Positions 1 to 10,819 are shown, counted from the stretch's first letter. The stretch is 64,000 nt of DNA from Paraniabella hibiscisoli (GCF_022512515.1 NZ_JAKWBK010000001.1:1116001-1180000); one strand, 5' to 3'. The notes: a model not told the origin generated them from the sequence alone. A program made the numbers and translations.

Positions 1-588
1 CTGCAAAACCGGGTAAAGGATTTTGATGGAGAAACTGTTTCCTTGATTGATGGTAATGCCATTACTACTAAAAACCTGATCTGGGCCGCCGGGGTATCGG
101 CCATAGCTTTTGACGGTTTTCCGGTAGAGAGCTTCGGGCCTGGGAAACGTATGCTGGTGGATGCCTTTAACAAGGTGCAGGGTACTGAAAATATTTACGC
201 CCTGGGCGACGCCTGCCTGCAAACCACCGATGAAAAATTTCCTAAAGGACACCCACAGGTAGCGCAGGTAGCCATACAACAGGGCCAGCTATTAGCTAAA
301 AACCTGCCTAAAGACCTTTCTTTATGGAAGCCGTTTTTGTATAATGATAAAGGTTCGATGGCCATTATCGGCCGCAACAAAGCAGTGGCAGATATTCCCA
401 AACCCAAATTCCATTTCAATGGATTTATTGCCTGGGCAGTATGGCTGTTTATACATGTAATGTCCTTGTTGACGGTTAAAAACCGGGTTCGTACGCTGGT
501 TAACTGGATCATTGCCTACTTCAGCAAAGACCAGTCCTTCCGTATGATCATTCGTCCGCAGGATAAGGACAAAAATGTGACGGCTTAG
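1..588 (+). CDS. ndh: NADH dehydrogenase type II (NDH-2), C-terminal part
   Basis: Partial gene entering from the left edge; about 195 codons are visible and frame 1 is open from base 1. NDH-2 passes electrons from NADH to quinone at the inner face of the cytoplasmic membrane without pumping protons. The visible part has the NLIWAAGV segment and the second FAD-binding motif IYALGDAC, followed by HPQVAQVAIQQG, all typical of the family. Near the end is a hydrophobic stretch (FIAWAVWLFIHVMSLLT) followed by a basic tail, which fits the membrane-anchoring C-terminus of bacterial NDH-2. The N-terminal Rossmann part lies outside the window. Family call is firm; the gene symbol follows the usual name. 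Confidence 0.9.
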   Translation: MQNRVKDFDGETVSLIDGNAITTKNLIWAAGVSAIAFDGFPVESFGPGKRMLVDAFNKVQGTENIYALGDACLQTTDEKFPKGHPQVAQVAIQQGQLLAKNLPKDLSLWKPFLYNDKGSMAIIGRNKAVADIPKPKFHFNGFIAWAVWLFIHVMSLLTVKNRVRTLVNWIIAYFSKDQSFRMIIRPQDKDKNVTA

Positions 589-636
589 CGGGTAAGTGCG
601 GGACGGAGGTTTAGCAACATTTTCTTACATTAGAAC

Positions 637-2248
637 ATGCTTGAGAAAAACCTGTTATTGGTCATTTCCCTTTTGTTTATTATCACCCTGCTTACGATGC
701 TGGGTAATAAACTTAAAGTAGCTTATCCCATTTTCCTGGTAATAGGAGGGTTGCTCATCAGCTTTGTGCCCGGCGTTCCCGATTTACGCATCAGCCCCGA
801 TATTGTCTTTTATATTTTTTACCTCCGGTGCTGTTCGCTGCAGCCTGGCAAATTCCCTGGGCAGACTTCTGGAAATTCAGGCGCCCCATAGCAAGATTCG
901 GCTTTGGCCTGGTGTTCTTCACCTCTACCATCATCGCCTTTCTTTCGCATGCATTAATTCCGGGCTTTACTCTTGCGCTGGGGTTTGTTTTAGGAGGTAT
1001 TATTTCTCCACCCGATGCCGTTGCTGCTACCTCTGTTCTAAGAAAACTCAATGTGCCTCGTAATATTGTCACCATGCTCGAAGGTGAAAGTCTGGTAAAC
1101 GATGCGTCGAGCCTTATCGTTTTCCGGTTTGCCTTGCTCGCCGTTACAACAGGACAGTTCAGCTTTTTAGATGCCTCGCAAAGTTTTGTACTAATGGCGC
1201 TGGGCGGAACAGCGGTAGGCTTAGGTATCGGCGGCATTCTGTACCTCATTCATCGTTTCTTTCCCACTACTACCGCCATCGATACAGCGCTTACGTTAAT
1301 CTCTCCCTTTGTGATGTACCTGGTTGCAGAACATCTGGGCTTTTCGGGTGTGCTCGCTGTTGTATCAGGAGGCCTTTTTATCAGTTATCATTCGCACCGG
1401 ATATTGACCTACAGCTCGCGGTTGAATATTAACGGCGTTTGGGATACGCTTACATTTCTATTGAATGGGTTTATTTTTATACTGATCGGGTTACAGCTAC
1501 CTTATCTCTCCCGCCATTTTACGCAAAACACCATCAAGGATGCTTTATTCTATGGGATCATTATCAGCCTGGCTGTTATCGCCATCCGTGTGGTATGGGT
1601 GTATAGTATCAACTATTTCCGCATATTGTTACACAAAAGAAAACCGCTGAAAGACGAATTACTTACTAATAAAGAAGCTTTTTTAATCTCCTGGTGTGGC
1701 ATGCGCGGAGTGGTTTCCCTGGCTGCTGCTTTATCTATACCCTTCTTTATTCAGGATGACAAAATGTTTCCTTACCGGTTTTTAATTCTCTTTATCACTT
1801 TCGTAGTTATACTCATAACACTGGTCATTCCCGGGTTGACTATTGGTCCATTATTGAAATGGCTTAAAATTGAGGACAAGCAAGCCAGCGAGAAAAGAAA
1901 AAATGAGCAGCTGATCAAATTAAGCCTGGCACAGGCAACGCTTACCTATTTAGACAACCATTTTACGGAAGACCTTACAAAAGATGAACATTTTAAGGCG
2001 GTGCACCATCGTTACGAACGTGCTATTCAGCTAAGCAAACAGAAACTGGAAGCGATTGAAACAAAAGGCATAAAAGCTACTCAAAAATCTACACCAAGAC
2101 TAAAAAAATGCTGCTGGAGCTGATTCAATTAAAAAGAACAGAGTTATCTAAATACCTGCAGAACCACACTTTTGATGAAGAATTGATACGGGAAAAAGAA
2201 CGCGAGCTCGACCTGGAAGAGGCCAGATTAAGAAGTAAAGAAAGCTGA
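637..2248 (+). CDS. CPA1-family Na+/H+ antiporter, two apparent frameshifts
   Basis: Multi-pass inner-membrane cation/proton exchanger, about 537 codons after repair, the usual length for bacterial CPA1 (NhaP/YjcE-like) proteins. The start at 637 gives a hydrophobic first helix. Hallmarks in the central part are GGIISPPDAVAATSVL, EGESLVNDASSLIVF and WCGMRGVVSLAAALSIP, the conserved ion-site segments of the family. The frame breaks in a T run at 815-820 (one T short) and again in an A run at 2102-2108; after the second, the soluble C-terminal tail continues with KERELDLEEARLRSKES and stops at 2246-2248. Both breaks are one-base losses and flanking sequence is fully conserved, so the gene is probably intact in the organism. 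It stands alone between ndh and a pentapeptide-repeat gene. Confidence 0.88.
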
Positions 2249-2296
2249 TATTTTGTTTTATTTCCCCGACTTTTGCCGCCTTAATTTGCGTTATTT

Positions 2297-2868
2297 ATGG
2301 AAAAGTATTTTGTTGACGCTACCTACGAAAATATTGACTATACCACTCTATCGCTACCATTAGGAGAGTATGAGGGATGCACTTTTCATAATTGTAATTT
2401 CTCTAATAGCAACCTATGCAAGATATCGTTTATTGATTGTGTTTTTAATCATTGTAATATCAGTAATGCCCAATTATCAGAAGCCATTATCCGTGACGTA
2501 CAGTTCAATCATTGTAAGATGATCGGGCTGCATTTTGAAACCTGTAGCGACTTTCTTTTTCCGCGGCCTTCACCCAATGTACCCTCAATCTTTCTTCTTT
2601 TTATAAATTGAAGATGAAGAACACCGTATTTAACAATTGCTCCTTACACGAAATCGATTTTACGGATACAGACCTAACGGGGGCAAACTTCACCAATTGT
2701 GATCTTAAAGGTGCCACATTTGATAATACGCTACTCGAAAAAGCCGACCTGAGTACGGCCTACAACTACATTATTGATCCGGACAGAAACAAGATCAAAA
2801 AGGCGAAGTTTTCTAAAGAGGGGCTATTGGGACTATTAATGAAATACAATATTGTAGTGCGTGGCTGA
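2297..2868 (+). CDS. Pentapeptide-repeat protein, one apparent frameshift
   Basis: About 190 residues made almost entirely of A(D/N)LXX-like repeats, for example CTFHNCNFSNSNL in the first half and DFTDTDLTGANFTNCDLKGA in the second. Such repeats fold into a right-handed quadrilateral beta-helix; some members (Qnr, MfpA) protect DNA gyrase from quinolones, but many are of unknown function and nothing here points to a target. The frame breaks in a T run at 2556-2560 (one T short) and continues through KLKMKNTVFNNC to the stop at 2868. The C-terminus (GLLMKYNIVVRG) lies outside the repeats and is the usual end of the soluble Bacteroidota members. Function unassigned. Confidence 0.8.
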
Positions 2869-2955
2869 TATTTTTCCTTTTTAGTAAGAAGATTTTCCGC
2901 ATTTAGTAAACATGCCGGGCAGTGCTGGTAATACTTTCGCGAAAAATTTATTCTG

Positions 2956-3666
2956 ATGAGAAAACTATTATTGTCATTACTAACATTGCTGTTATGCCAG
3001 CTAACATGGGCCCACGCAGTCTGGATTGAAACACTGCCAACGGGTAGCAAAAACAAAGCCCAGGAAATAAAAGTATTCTTCGGCGAATATGCCGATAAAG
3101 ATATTACAGCGGCTGAAAAATGGTTCTCCGACCTGAAAGACTTTAAAATTGTTGCGATTGCACCGGATGGCTCTGTAGAAACTTTATCTACGGCGATTGG
3201 TAGCGATCATTACAAAAGCAGCTTTACTCCCAAACAGGAAGGCGTTTATACCATCAGCCTGCAACATCCGGTAAAAGATCTTTATCACGGTACCAAGATC
3301 AACTATTTCAGCAGTGCCACGGTTAAAGTAGGCAAATCAGATACAGGCAATGAAGCTACCGTTAACAAAAACTTTATCAGCCTGGTAGCAAAAGATGCGG
3401 CCTCAGTAACTGCCAACAAAGAAGTAAAAGTGGCTGCCTTGTTTGAGGGTAAGCCCGCGGCAAAAAAAGAGGTACAGGTTTTTGCACCTAATGGCTGGAG
3501 CAAAACTTTATATACTAATGAAGCCGGGGAGATCAGCTTTACCCCTTTATGGAGCGGTAAGTACCAGGTAGAGTTCTCACATTCAGACAATACCGAACGT
3601 GAAGAAAACGGCAACAAAATCAACAAAACGTTTAATGGGGCTACTTATATGCTCTTTGTAAAGTAA
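2956..3666 (+). CDS. DUF4198-type periplasmic protein
   Basis: Intact gene of 236 codons. The N-terminus MRKLLLSLLTLLLCQLTWAHA is a clear Sec signal peptide with a predicted cut after WAHA, so the mature protein starts near AVWIETLP and is periplasmic. The mature part has two beta-rich halves; the second (EVKVAALFEGKPAAKKEVQV ... TNEAGEISFTPLWSGKYQVEFSH) resembles the carboxypeptidase-regulatory or Ig-like fold typical of DUF4198. DUF4198 proteins are often found near nickel/cobalt uptake genes, but no such transporter is adjacent here, so a metal-related role is only a family association. Confidence 0.75.
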   Translation: MRKLLLSLLTLLLCQLTWAHAVWIETLPTGSKNKAQEIKVFFGEYADKDITAAEKWFSDLKDFKIVAIAPDGSVETLSTAIGSDHYKSSFTPKQEGVYTISLQHPVKDLYHGTKINYFSSATVKVGKSDTGNEATVNKNFISLVAKDAASVTANKEVKVAALFEGKPAAKKEVQVFAPNGWSKTLYTNEAGEISFTPLWSGKYQVEFSHSDNTEREENGNKINKTFNGATYMLFVK

Positions 3667-3778
3667 TTTTTTCGGGCCTGCTGATCCAACAAAAAAAGGC
3701 TTCGTCCTCACCAATTTTCTTTCGATAGCATTATTTAAAGTAAATCTTTGTTACGGTCGTCTTTCTTTAAACCAGGCA

Positions 3779-3786
3779 TATTTTTG
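3779..3786 (+). promoter_or_regulatory. Candidate -7 promoter element
   Basis: TATTTTTG matches the Bacteroidota -7 consensus TAnnTTTG and lies 27 bases before the ATG of the metallo-hydrolase gene at 3814. No convincing TTG -33 element was seen at the expected distance, so this is a single-box call. Confidence 0.35.
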
Positions 3787-3813
3787 CTTGTTGCTTAATG
3801 TGAATCAACCGTA

Positions 3814-4931
3814 ATGAAGATTTCTTTAAAAAATAAATTGCGAAAACTCATGTGGGTGCTGCTATCGGCTATCCTGATCATCATTGCTGCTGTGATGATC
3901 TTTGTCAATCAAAAAGTTTCGGAAAAGCTCCTTCAGGCGAGCGGCTGGCACGGATCAAAAAATCGCCAAATTACAGGGATGATGCCTTTCAAAATCAAAG
4001 TCCTACGCCCAACTTTTCTTCTGACAAAGGCTTTACCGGTGTTTTATACGATTTCTTTTTTAAGAAAGTAAAAGACCTTCGTCCTTCAAAAGATATTCCT
4101 ACTATTAAAACCAATTTAAATGGTTTAGGCGCTGAAGATGCCCTGGTGTGGATGGGACACTCTTCTTTATACATGCAGGTGGCGGGCAAAAAATTCCTGG
4201 TCGACCCTGTATTGGTTTCAGCCTCTCCCTTATCCGCTTTTAATAAAGCCTTTAATGGCGCCTCTACTTACCAACCGGAGGATCTTCCCAATGCAGATGT
4301 ATTGATTCTCACGCACGATCACTGGGATCACCTGGATTATACAACCATGCTTAACCTAAAAGATCGGGTAGGTAAAGTGATTTGTCCTTTAGGCGTGGGC
4401 GAGCACCTGGAGTATTGGGGATTCGATAGGAATAAAATTGTAGAGCTGGATTGGAATGAGCAAACTTCAGTAGATGGGTTTACCATTACTGCGCTACCGG
4501 CCAGGCACTTTTCGGGCCGGGGTCTTACCCGTAATAAGTCTTTATGGGCCTCCTTTATGTTACAGTCACCCGAAGGTGGCAATATTTATTTAGGTGGAGA
4601 CTCTGGCTACGACAACCACTACACCGCTATTAAACAACGGTTTGGCACCATTGATCTGGCTATTTTGGAAAACGGGCAGTATAATGATGCCTGGAAATAC
4701 ATTCACCTGGTGCCGGAAGACCTGGTAAAAGCCGTTAAAGAACTAGACCCTAAAAGGCTATTTACCGTTCACAACTCTAAGTATGCTTTGGCCATGCACG
4801 CCTGGAGCGAACCGCTGGAAAATATTTCCAAAGCTGCCGAAAAAGACAGCATCCATCTTATGACACCGATGATTGGCGAAGTAGTACATCTCAAAGACAC
4901 CCTGCAGACCTTTAAAAAATGGTGGCAGTAA
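3814..4931 (+). CDS. MBL-fold metallo-hydrolase (NAPE-PLD/UlaG-like), one apparent frameshift
   Basis: About 372 residues after repair. The N-terminus (LMWVLLSAILIIIAAVMIFV) is an uncleaved signal anchor, so the catalytic domain should face the periplasm. The metal site is visible as LTHDHWDHLDY (HxHxDH), then the later histidine in PARHFSGRG and the aspartate of YLGGDSGY, followed by VHNSKYALAMHAW. This arrangement is that of the N-acyl-phosphatidylethanolamine phospholipase D or UlaG-like branch, phosphodiesterases or lactonases. The substrate cannot be read from the sequence. The frame breaks in an A run at 3911-3915 (one A short), joining FVNQK to SFGKAPSGERLARIKK. It has its own upstream -7 element and no obvious operon partner. 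Confidence 0.82.
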
Positions 4932-5123
4932 AATGTCACGCGTCTCTCAGAGAAACATAAAACAGTGCGTCCCTCGTTGACGGATTTTTGCAACGACGTA
5001 ACTTTTATTTTCAAAACTACCGGCAACTTTGTTGGAACTGACTTGTTAGTTAATGTTTACTATTATGGCAGACCCTGCCATGAAATATCAACAATTAACA
5101 ATCAACAGTAAACCGATACCCCA

Positions 5124-6179
5124 ATGAGTACGAATGTAAAAGCTTTCGGTACAGAAGCAGCTGACGCTGATCTTCAACCTATGCATATCGATCGTCGTGA
5201 TGTAACCCCACAGGACGTGGAAATTGAAATATTATACTGCGGCGTTTGTCACTCTGACCTGCACACCGCCCGTAATGACTGGGGTGGTTCTAAATACCCC
5301 TCTGTTCCAGGACATGAAATTGTGGGTAGAGTTACCAAAGTAGGTAGCGAGGTAACGAAATTTAAAGCCGGGGACCTGGCGGCAGTAGGTTGTATGGTGG
5401 ATAGCTGTAAAACCTGCGACAACTGCAAACAAGATCTTGAGCAATTTTGCCTGAACGGATTTACGGGTACTTATAACGGTAAAGACAAACATTCGGGCGG
5501 CCATACTTTTGGTGGTTACTCCGAGAAAGTAGTGGTAGATCAACATTTTGTTTTAAAAGTTCCTGAGAACCTCGACCTGGCAGCAGTAGCTCCCATCCTT
5601 TGTGCGGGTATTACTACCTGGTCGCCCTTGAGGCACTGGAAAGTGAAAGAAGGCAGCAAAGTGGCGGTGGTAGGTTTGGGCGGTTTAGGACACATGGCCT
5701 TGAAACTAGCCCATGCCCTTGGCGCAGAAGTTACCCTCTTTTCAAGAAGTGCAGGAAAAACAGAAGAAGCGAAATCATTAGGAGCAGACGAAGTTATTAT
5801 TTCCACAGACCACATACAGATGGACTCTGTAAGAGGCAAATTTGACCTGATCATCGATACGGTGCCTTATGTACATGACCTGAATCCTTATGTGCAGACG
5901 CTTCATACCAGCGGTACTTTGGTTCTAGTTGGTTTCCTGGGTAATCTGGAACCGATGCTGAATACTGCCCCGCTGGTATTGGGCAGAAAATCCATTGCAG
6001 GGTCTTTGATCGGTGGCATCGCAGAAACGCAGGAGCTATTGGATTTCTGTGGTCAGCACAATATCGTTTCAGAAATAGAACTGATCAAAATGCAGGATAT
6101 TAACCAGGCTTACGAGAGAATGCTGAAAAGTGACGTGCGCTACCGGTTTGTAATCGATATGCAGAGCTTAAAGAACTAA
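5124..6179 (+). CDS. NAD(P)-dependent zinc alcohol dehydrogenase (YahK/AdhC-like)
   Basis: Intact, 351 codons, normal length for the medium-chain dehydrogenase family. The catalytic zinc ligands are in GVCHSD (near residue 39) and GHEIVG; the structural zinc site is the four-cysteine block CKTCDNCKQDLEQFC. The NAD(P) Rossmann motif is VVGLGGLGHMALK. This pattern is that of the YahK/cinnamyl-alcohol-dehydrogenase branch, broad-specificity cytosolic aldehyde reductases that prefer NADPH. The nearest substrate assignment is therefore aldehyde reduction in general. It is followed by a strong hairpin terminator and appears monocistronic. Confidence 0.93.
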   Translation: MSTNVKAFGTEAADADLQPMHIDRRDVTPQDVEIEILYCGVCHSDLHTARNDWGGSKYPSVPGHEIVGRVTKVGSEVTKFKAGDLAAVGCMVDSCKTCDNCKQDLEQFCLNGFTGTYNGKDKHSGGHTFGGYSEKVVVDQHFVLKVPENLDLAAVAPILCAGITTWSPLRHWKVKEGSKVAVVGLGGLGHMALKLAHALGAEVTLFSRSAGKTEEAKSLGADEVIISTDHIQMDSVRGKFDLIIDTVPYVHDLNPYVQTLHTSGTLVLVGFLGNLEPMLNTAPLVLGRKSIAGSLIGGIAETQELLDFCGQHNIVSEIELIKMQDINQAYERMLKSDVRYRFVIDMQSLKN

Positions 6180-6194
6180 GTAATAATATATTCT

Positions 6195-6227
6195 AACAAG
6201 GGGATAACTCACGCTATCCCCTTGTTT
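6195..6227 (+). terminator. Rho-independent terminator hairpin after alcohol dehydrogenase
   Basis: A perfect 12-base inverted repeat, AACAAGGGGATA at 6195-6206 and TATCCCCTTGTT at 6215-6226, with an 8-base loop, begins 15 bases after the stop codon of the dehydrogenase. The T tract after it is short. It could also serve the convergent minus-strand VOC gene ending at 6279. Confidence 0.75.
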
Positions 6228-6278
6228 ATTGGGTAAGAAACAGCCAGCACACTTTTGAACTCTAAATGATCAATCCGC

Positions 6279-6658
6279 CTACCTATGCTGATCAATTAAA
6301 ATAGGGTTACCATCCGGATCCGTTAGTGTGAGATATGCGGGACCTGTTGTTGTTTCATCGGCTTCAGCCGTCAACTCAATACCTTGTTCTTTCAGATGTT
6401 GCTGCACTTTGCGCACATCATCAAAATCCTCAATATGTTTCGCCTCCTGGTCCCAACCAGGGTTGAACGTAAGCATATTCTTGTCAAACATCCCCTGGAA
6501 AAGTCCTATAACTGAAGTGCCGTTTTTGAGCACGATCCAGTTTTGATTAATGTCGCCGCCTTTATAGGTAAATCCCAGCTTCTCATAAAACGCTTTAGAA
6601 GCGTGAATATCTTTACTGTCAGGCTTACTGAAAATGCGCCAAGTTTTATGTTATCCAT
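6279..6658 (-). CDS. VOC-family (glyoxalase-fold) protein, one apparent frameshift
   Basis: About 126 residues. The segment FSVSLTVKDIHASKAFYEKLGF, before the break, and TLTDPDGNPILIDQHR at the end are the typical opening and closing beta-alpha-beta pieces of the vicinal oxygen chelate fold. The frame breaks near 6612 in the AAA of the start-proximal GTAAAG (one A short). The start at 6658 was chosen because it begins the first strand (MDNIKLGAF). Members include glyoxalase I and fosfomycin or bleomycin resistance proteins; no substrate can be assigned. The gene is convergent with the alcohol dehydrogenase. Confidence 0.75.
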
Positions 6659-6962
6659 TTGATCCTTATTTTATATATAATAAATGTATTAAAATTTATT
6701 TCCCCGAAAAAATCTGATCGCAGTGGTCAGAGTCCTGCACAGGGTATTTATCGCAGAGAGCAAGAGAAGCTGAGATCAAGCAGAATCGTTCGCATTACAT
6801 GTTCCAGGTTTTATTTCATCAGAATTGAACTATTCCCCGGCGAATCCCCTGCGTCCTCATTTCTTTGTAGTTAGCAGATTTAAGCAACTTTTAGTTATAT
6901 TTATTGTATCGAAAACGTTAAGTAAAGACCTCTCCAAGGGTCTTTATGTAATATCTGCATAC
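6659..6962. other. Intergenic region upstream of the molybdoenzyme operon
   Basis: About 300 bases between the divergent VOC gene and the Fe-S subunit gene. An open frame runs through it in phase with the Fe-S subunit, but its translation looks random and the real start is better placed at 6963 directly before the Tat motif. I see no riboswitch, repeat or clear promoter box here. Confidence 0.4.
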
Positions 6963-7544
6963 ATGACAAGTTCACGCCGTTCGTTCATCAAAATTTCGGG
7001 AGCATTAGCAGCACTGGCCGCCCTGCCTAAGTCAGTAAAGGCTTTATACCAGGATGTAAAAAACTTTTTTGTTCCACCCAAACAAACGATCCCACTCACC
7101 ATTAATATTAATAAAACCCCGTATCGGGTAACTGCCGATACCCGTACTACCCTGCTCGACCTGTTAAGAGAGGAGTTACAGTTGACGGGTACTAAAAAAG
7201 GATGCGACCATGGACAGTGTGGCGCATGCACAGTACATATCAACGGGGAACGAGTGCTCAGCTGTCTTACCCTTTCGGCGCAGGCTGCTGGTAAAGAAGT
7301 CACTACTATTGAAGGTTTGGCCAATGGAGACAAGTTGCATCCCATGCAGCAAGCTTTTATAGAATGTGATGGGTTTCAGTGCGGATACTGCACGCCGGGG
7401 CAGATCATGTCTGCTGTTGCCTGTGTAAAAGAAGGACATACCAAATCGGTTGCAGAAATAAAAGAATTTATGAGTGGCAATCTCTGCCGGTGTGGCGCTT
7501 ACAACGGTATTGTTGAATCTATTCAAAAAGTAGCAGCTGTATGA
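6963..7544 (+). CDS. Xanthine dehydrogenase family [2Fe-2S] subunit with Tat signal (YagT-like)
   Basis: Intact, 193 codons. The start at 6963 puts the twin-arginine motif SSRRSFIK at residues 3-10, followed by an alanine-rich hydrophobic stretch, so the folded complex is likely exported by Tat. The first iron-sulfur cluster is the plant-ferredoxin motif CDHGQCGACTVHINGERVLSC (residues about 81-100), the second the alpha-helical domain CGYCTPGQ ... GNLCRCGAY. Both clusters carry electrons from the molybdenum centre to FAD. Its stop overlaps the ATG of the next gene (ATGA at 7541-7544), which implies translational coupling in a three-gene operon. Confidence 0.93.
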   Translation: MTSSRRSFIKISGALAALAALPKSVKALYQDVKNFFVPPKQTIPLTININKTPYRVTADTRTTLLDLLREELQLTGTKKGCDHGQCGACTVHINGERVLSCLTLSAQAAGKEVTTIEGLANGDKLHPMQQAFIECDGFQCGYCTPGQIMSAVACVKEGHTKSVAEIKEFMSGNLCRCGAYNGIVESIQKVAAV

Positions 7545-8517
7545 GACCATTTAGTTTTACTAAAACGGAAAATGCCGCTAAAGCGGTAGCGGCGAAGAAG
7601 GAATTGACCCAGTTTGTTGCCGGTGGTACCAACCTGGTAGACCTGATGAAGAAGCATATTGCGCAGCCCGAAGCTTTGATTGATGTAACCGGCTCGCTTT
7701 CGGATAAAATAGAAACCACCGCCAATGGCATACGGATAGGAGCGATGGTTCGCAATACCTTGTTAACCACCGATAATCAAATACTGTCTAAATATCCCCT
7801 GGTAGCAAAAGCAGTTCTGGCCGGTGCCTCTCCCCAAATTCGTAATATGGCTAGCACCGGGGTAACCTGCTGCAACGCACCCGCTGCCCTTATTTTTATG
7901 ATATAACGAGTCCTTGCAACAAGCGCAAACCGGGATCAGGTTGCAGCGCCATACAAGGAGAAAACAGGATGAGCGCCGTAGTAGGTTATAGTGAGCAGTG
8001 TGTGGCCGTACATCCATCAGACTTATGTGTGGCACTCGCAGCCCTTGATGCTTCCGTAAACATTATCGATCAAAAACAACAAAAAGCTTCAATTGCCTTT
8101 AAGGATTTTCATAGGCTGCCCGGCAATCAGCCCCAGTCAGACAACAAATTACCTGTTAACGCCTTAATTACGTCCGTTGATATGGCCGCCAACCCTTTTC
8201 ATAAAAACAGTGCTTATGTAAAAATTCGGGACCGCGATTCTTATGCATTTGCCCTGGTTTCTGTGGCTGCTGCGCTCCATTTACAAGATAATAAAATTAT
8301 GGATGCGAGACTGGCTTCCGGCGGCGTAGCGCATAAACCCTGGCGTTGGCATGCAGCCGAGGTCTATTTAAAAGGCAAAGAAGCGAGCTCTTTACATTTC
8401 GAAAAAGCAGCAACTATTGCTACAGAAGGATTGAAACCCTTAACCGGCAATGCTTTTAAAATACACATGTTAAAAGGTGCTATAGAAACTGCGCTGCAAA
8501 ACTGTTTGACGGGCTAA
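7541..8517 (+). CDS. Xanthine dehydrogenase family FAD-binding subunit (YagS-like), one apparent frameshift
   Basis: About 326 residues. FAD-binding motifs of the CO-dehydrogenase flavoprotein fold are visible: FVAGGTNLVDLMK near residue 28 and RIGAMVRNT near 68. The frame breaks in a G run at 7859-7862 (one G short); after it the expected MASTGGNLLQRTRCPYFYD segment and CNKRKPGSGCSAIQG continue. This last cysteine-rich stretch is characteristic of the YagS-type flavoprotein, which binds a 4Fe-4S cluster. The C-terminal domain ends with the AFKIHMLKGAIETAL segment. It transfers electrons between the Fe-S subunit and its acceptor. Confidence 0.9.
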
Positions 8518-8593
8518 TGGGTTCATTTTAATAAAGATCAATTACGACGAAATATTATTCAACAAAAGCACCGGCTGATAAATAAAGTTTATT

Positions 8594-10811
8594 ATGGCAT
8601 TTTTTGATGAACCTTTTGATCTGATAGCACCTCCGGAAGGTAGGGTAGAAGGCGTTGCAAAAGTAACCGGTAAAGGAAAATATGCAGCAGAATACGAAGT
8701 GGCTGGTATTTGTTATGCTGTGCTGGTAGACAGCTCCATTGCCTCCGGTACCATCAAAAATATAAACCTGCAACACGCCAAACAGGTTGCGGGCTTGATC
8801 GATATTGTAACCCATCAGCACAAACCACTCGTTCCCGGCCTGGCAGATGAAGGTAAAATAAAAGAATCGAGGTTCGGACTTCCTGTTTTTCATACCGATA
8901 AAATATACTTTAAGGGTCAGCCCATTGCTATGGTCATCGCTGAAACCCTGGAAGACGCCACTTATGCCGCCTCGCTGGTTACAGCCGACTATGACTCTAC
9001 TCCTTTTAAAGTTGATTTTGACAAAGAGCATCCCTTAAATCCGCTGTCTAATGCGGGAAAAGAAAGGGGCTCTTTAGATGCCTGGGGCAGCCTTCCCCAT
9101 ATAGTAGAAGCTTCTTATAATATAAAAGCAGAAGTGCATAACCCCATGGAAATGCATGCAACTATCGCGCACTGGGTTAGTAGCGATCAGCTTAAACTAT
9201 TTGATAAAAACCAGGGGGTAAATAATGTACAGCGCAGTTTTGCCCGGCTTTTCAATATTCCTGAAAAAAATATAGAAGTGTTCAGCGAATTTGTTGGTGG
9301 GGGATTTGGCTCAGGTTTAAGAGTATGGCCCAGCGCCCTGGCTGCAGTAATGGCTGCAAAGCAGGTAAGCAGGCCTGTAAAGCTGATGTTAACGCGTCCG
9401 CAAATGTTCCACTCGGTGGGTTACCGCCCGGCATCCTGGCAAAAAGTGAAAATGGGAGCAGATAATGAGGGCAATATTGCGGGTGTATGGCACCAGGCAA
9501 AAACGGAACTTCTGTTTATGAAAGCTTTGGAGAGGGCATCACCAGGGTTACCCGCCTTATTTACAAATTTCCCAACCTGAAAGCAGAGTCATCGATCGTA
9601 CCACTGAACCTTTCTACACCCACCTGGATGAGAGGACCGGGCGACTGTACCGGCGATTTTGCGCATCGAGAGCGCTATTGATGAGTTAAGCTATAAGATA
9701 GAAATGGATCCGGTACAGTTGCGGCTTAAAAATCTTGCCCTGGATAAAAACCCGGATTCAGGCTTACCCTGGTCAACCAACTATATTCATGAGTGTATCG
9801 AAAAAGGGGCCTCTATTATCGATTGGACTCAACGAAAAACACAGCCCGCGCAGGTAAAAGAGGGTGATTGGAGTGTTGGCTACGGCATGGCTGTGGGCAT
9901 GTGGAACGCCGGGCGGGGAAATGCCAGTGCAGGCATCGAAATGCGAAAAGATGGCAGCATAACCGTACAAACAGCAATGACAGATATTGGCACCGGAACC
10001 GGAACGGGTATGTATAATATTGCACATGAGGTTACCGGTATTCCTAAAAGCAAAATAAAAATTGAACTGGGTAATTCTACTTTGCCACCTGCGCCCAGCC
10101 AGGGCGGTAGTAACGGATTATCTTCTGTTAGCGGAGCTGTAGTAGCTGTTTGCAATGCCTTAAAGCTGAAGCTGGCCGAATATGCTGCAACTATCAACGA
10201 AAAATATAAGGGGCCGCGGTTGCGGATATATTACTTTCGGAAAAGGGCATTTCTTATAAAACAGGCAATAGTGAATTTATTTCCTACGAACAGATCTGGG
10301 GTAAAAACAAGCTGACGGTCATCGACCTGGAAGCCAGTTCCGGCCCCGGCGATGAAAGAAAGCAATATGCCTTCTGCTCTCTGCCGCCCATTTTTGTAAA
10401 GTACGGGTGCATACCAAAACGGGAAAGGTGAAAGTAGAAAAACTGGTTTGCGTGGCAGATGGTGGTAAAATAGTAAATGAAAAAGCAGCCGCTAACCAAA
10501 TGTCAGGTGCAGCAGTAGGCGGTATTGGAATGGCGTTGATGGAAGAGCAGGTGGCTGATGCCCGTTTGGGTGGACTGGTGGGCAATGACCTGGCGGGTTA
10601 TCATTTTGCCGTAAATGCTGATGCACCTATTATCGAAGTGGCATTTATAGGTAAGCCGGATGTTAATATAAATCCTACAGGTGCTAAAGGTTTGGGTGAA
10701 GTAGGTATTATTGGTGTGGCTGCAGCCATTTCCAACGCTATTTATAATGCAACCGGCAAACGTTTAAGAGATTTGCCTATTACTCCCGATAAAATACTAG
10801 ATTTAGCCTAA
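8594..10811 (+). CDS. Xanthine dehydrogenase family molybdopterin-binding subunit (YagR-like), four apparent indels
   Basis: About 740 residues, the normal length for YagR-type subunits. Visible landmarks are VEGVAKVTGKGKYAAEYE at the N-terminus, GGGFGSGLRVWP (cofactor contact), TPTWMRGPGDCTGDFA, the TAMTDIGTGTGTG block, and the C-terminal GAKGLGEVGIIGVAAAI with its glutamate that acts as the catalytic base in the family. It binds the molybdenum cofactor and hydroxylates an aldehyde or heterocycle. Indels fall near 9499-9503 (A run), 9660 (one extra C), 10210-10213 (G run) and 10398-10400 (A run). No Tat signal of its own, so export would rely on the Fe-S subunit. The substrate is not readable. 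Confidence 0.9.
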
Positions 10812-10819
10812 AAAGATCG

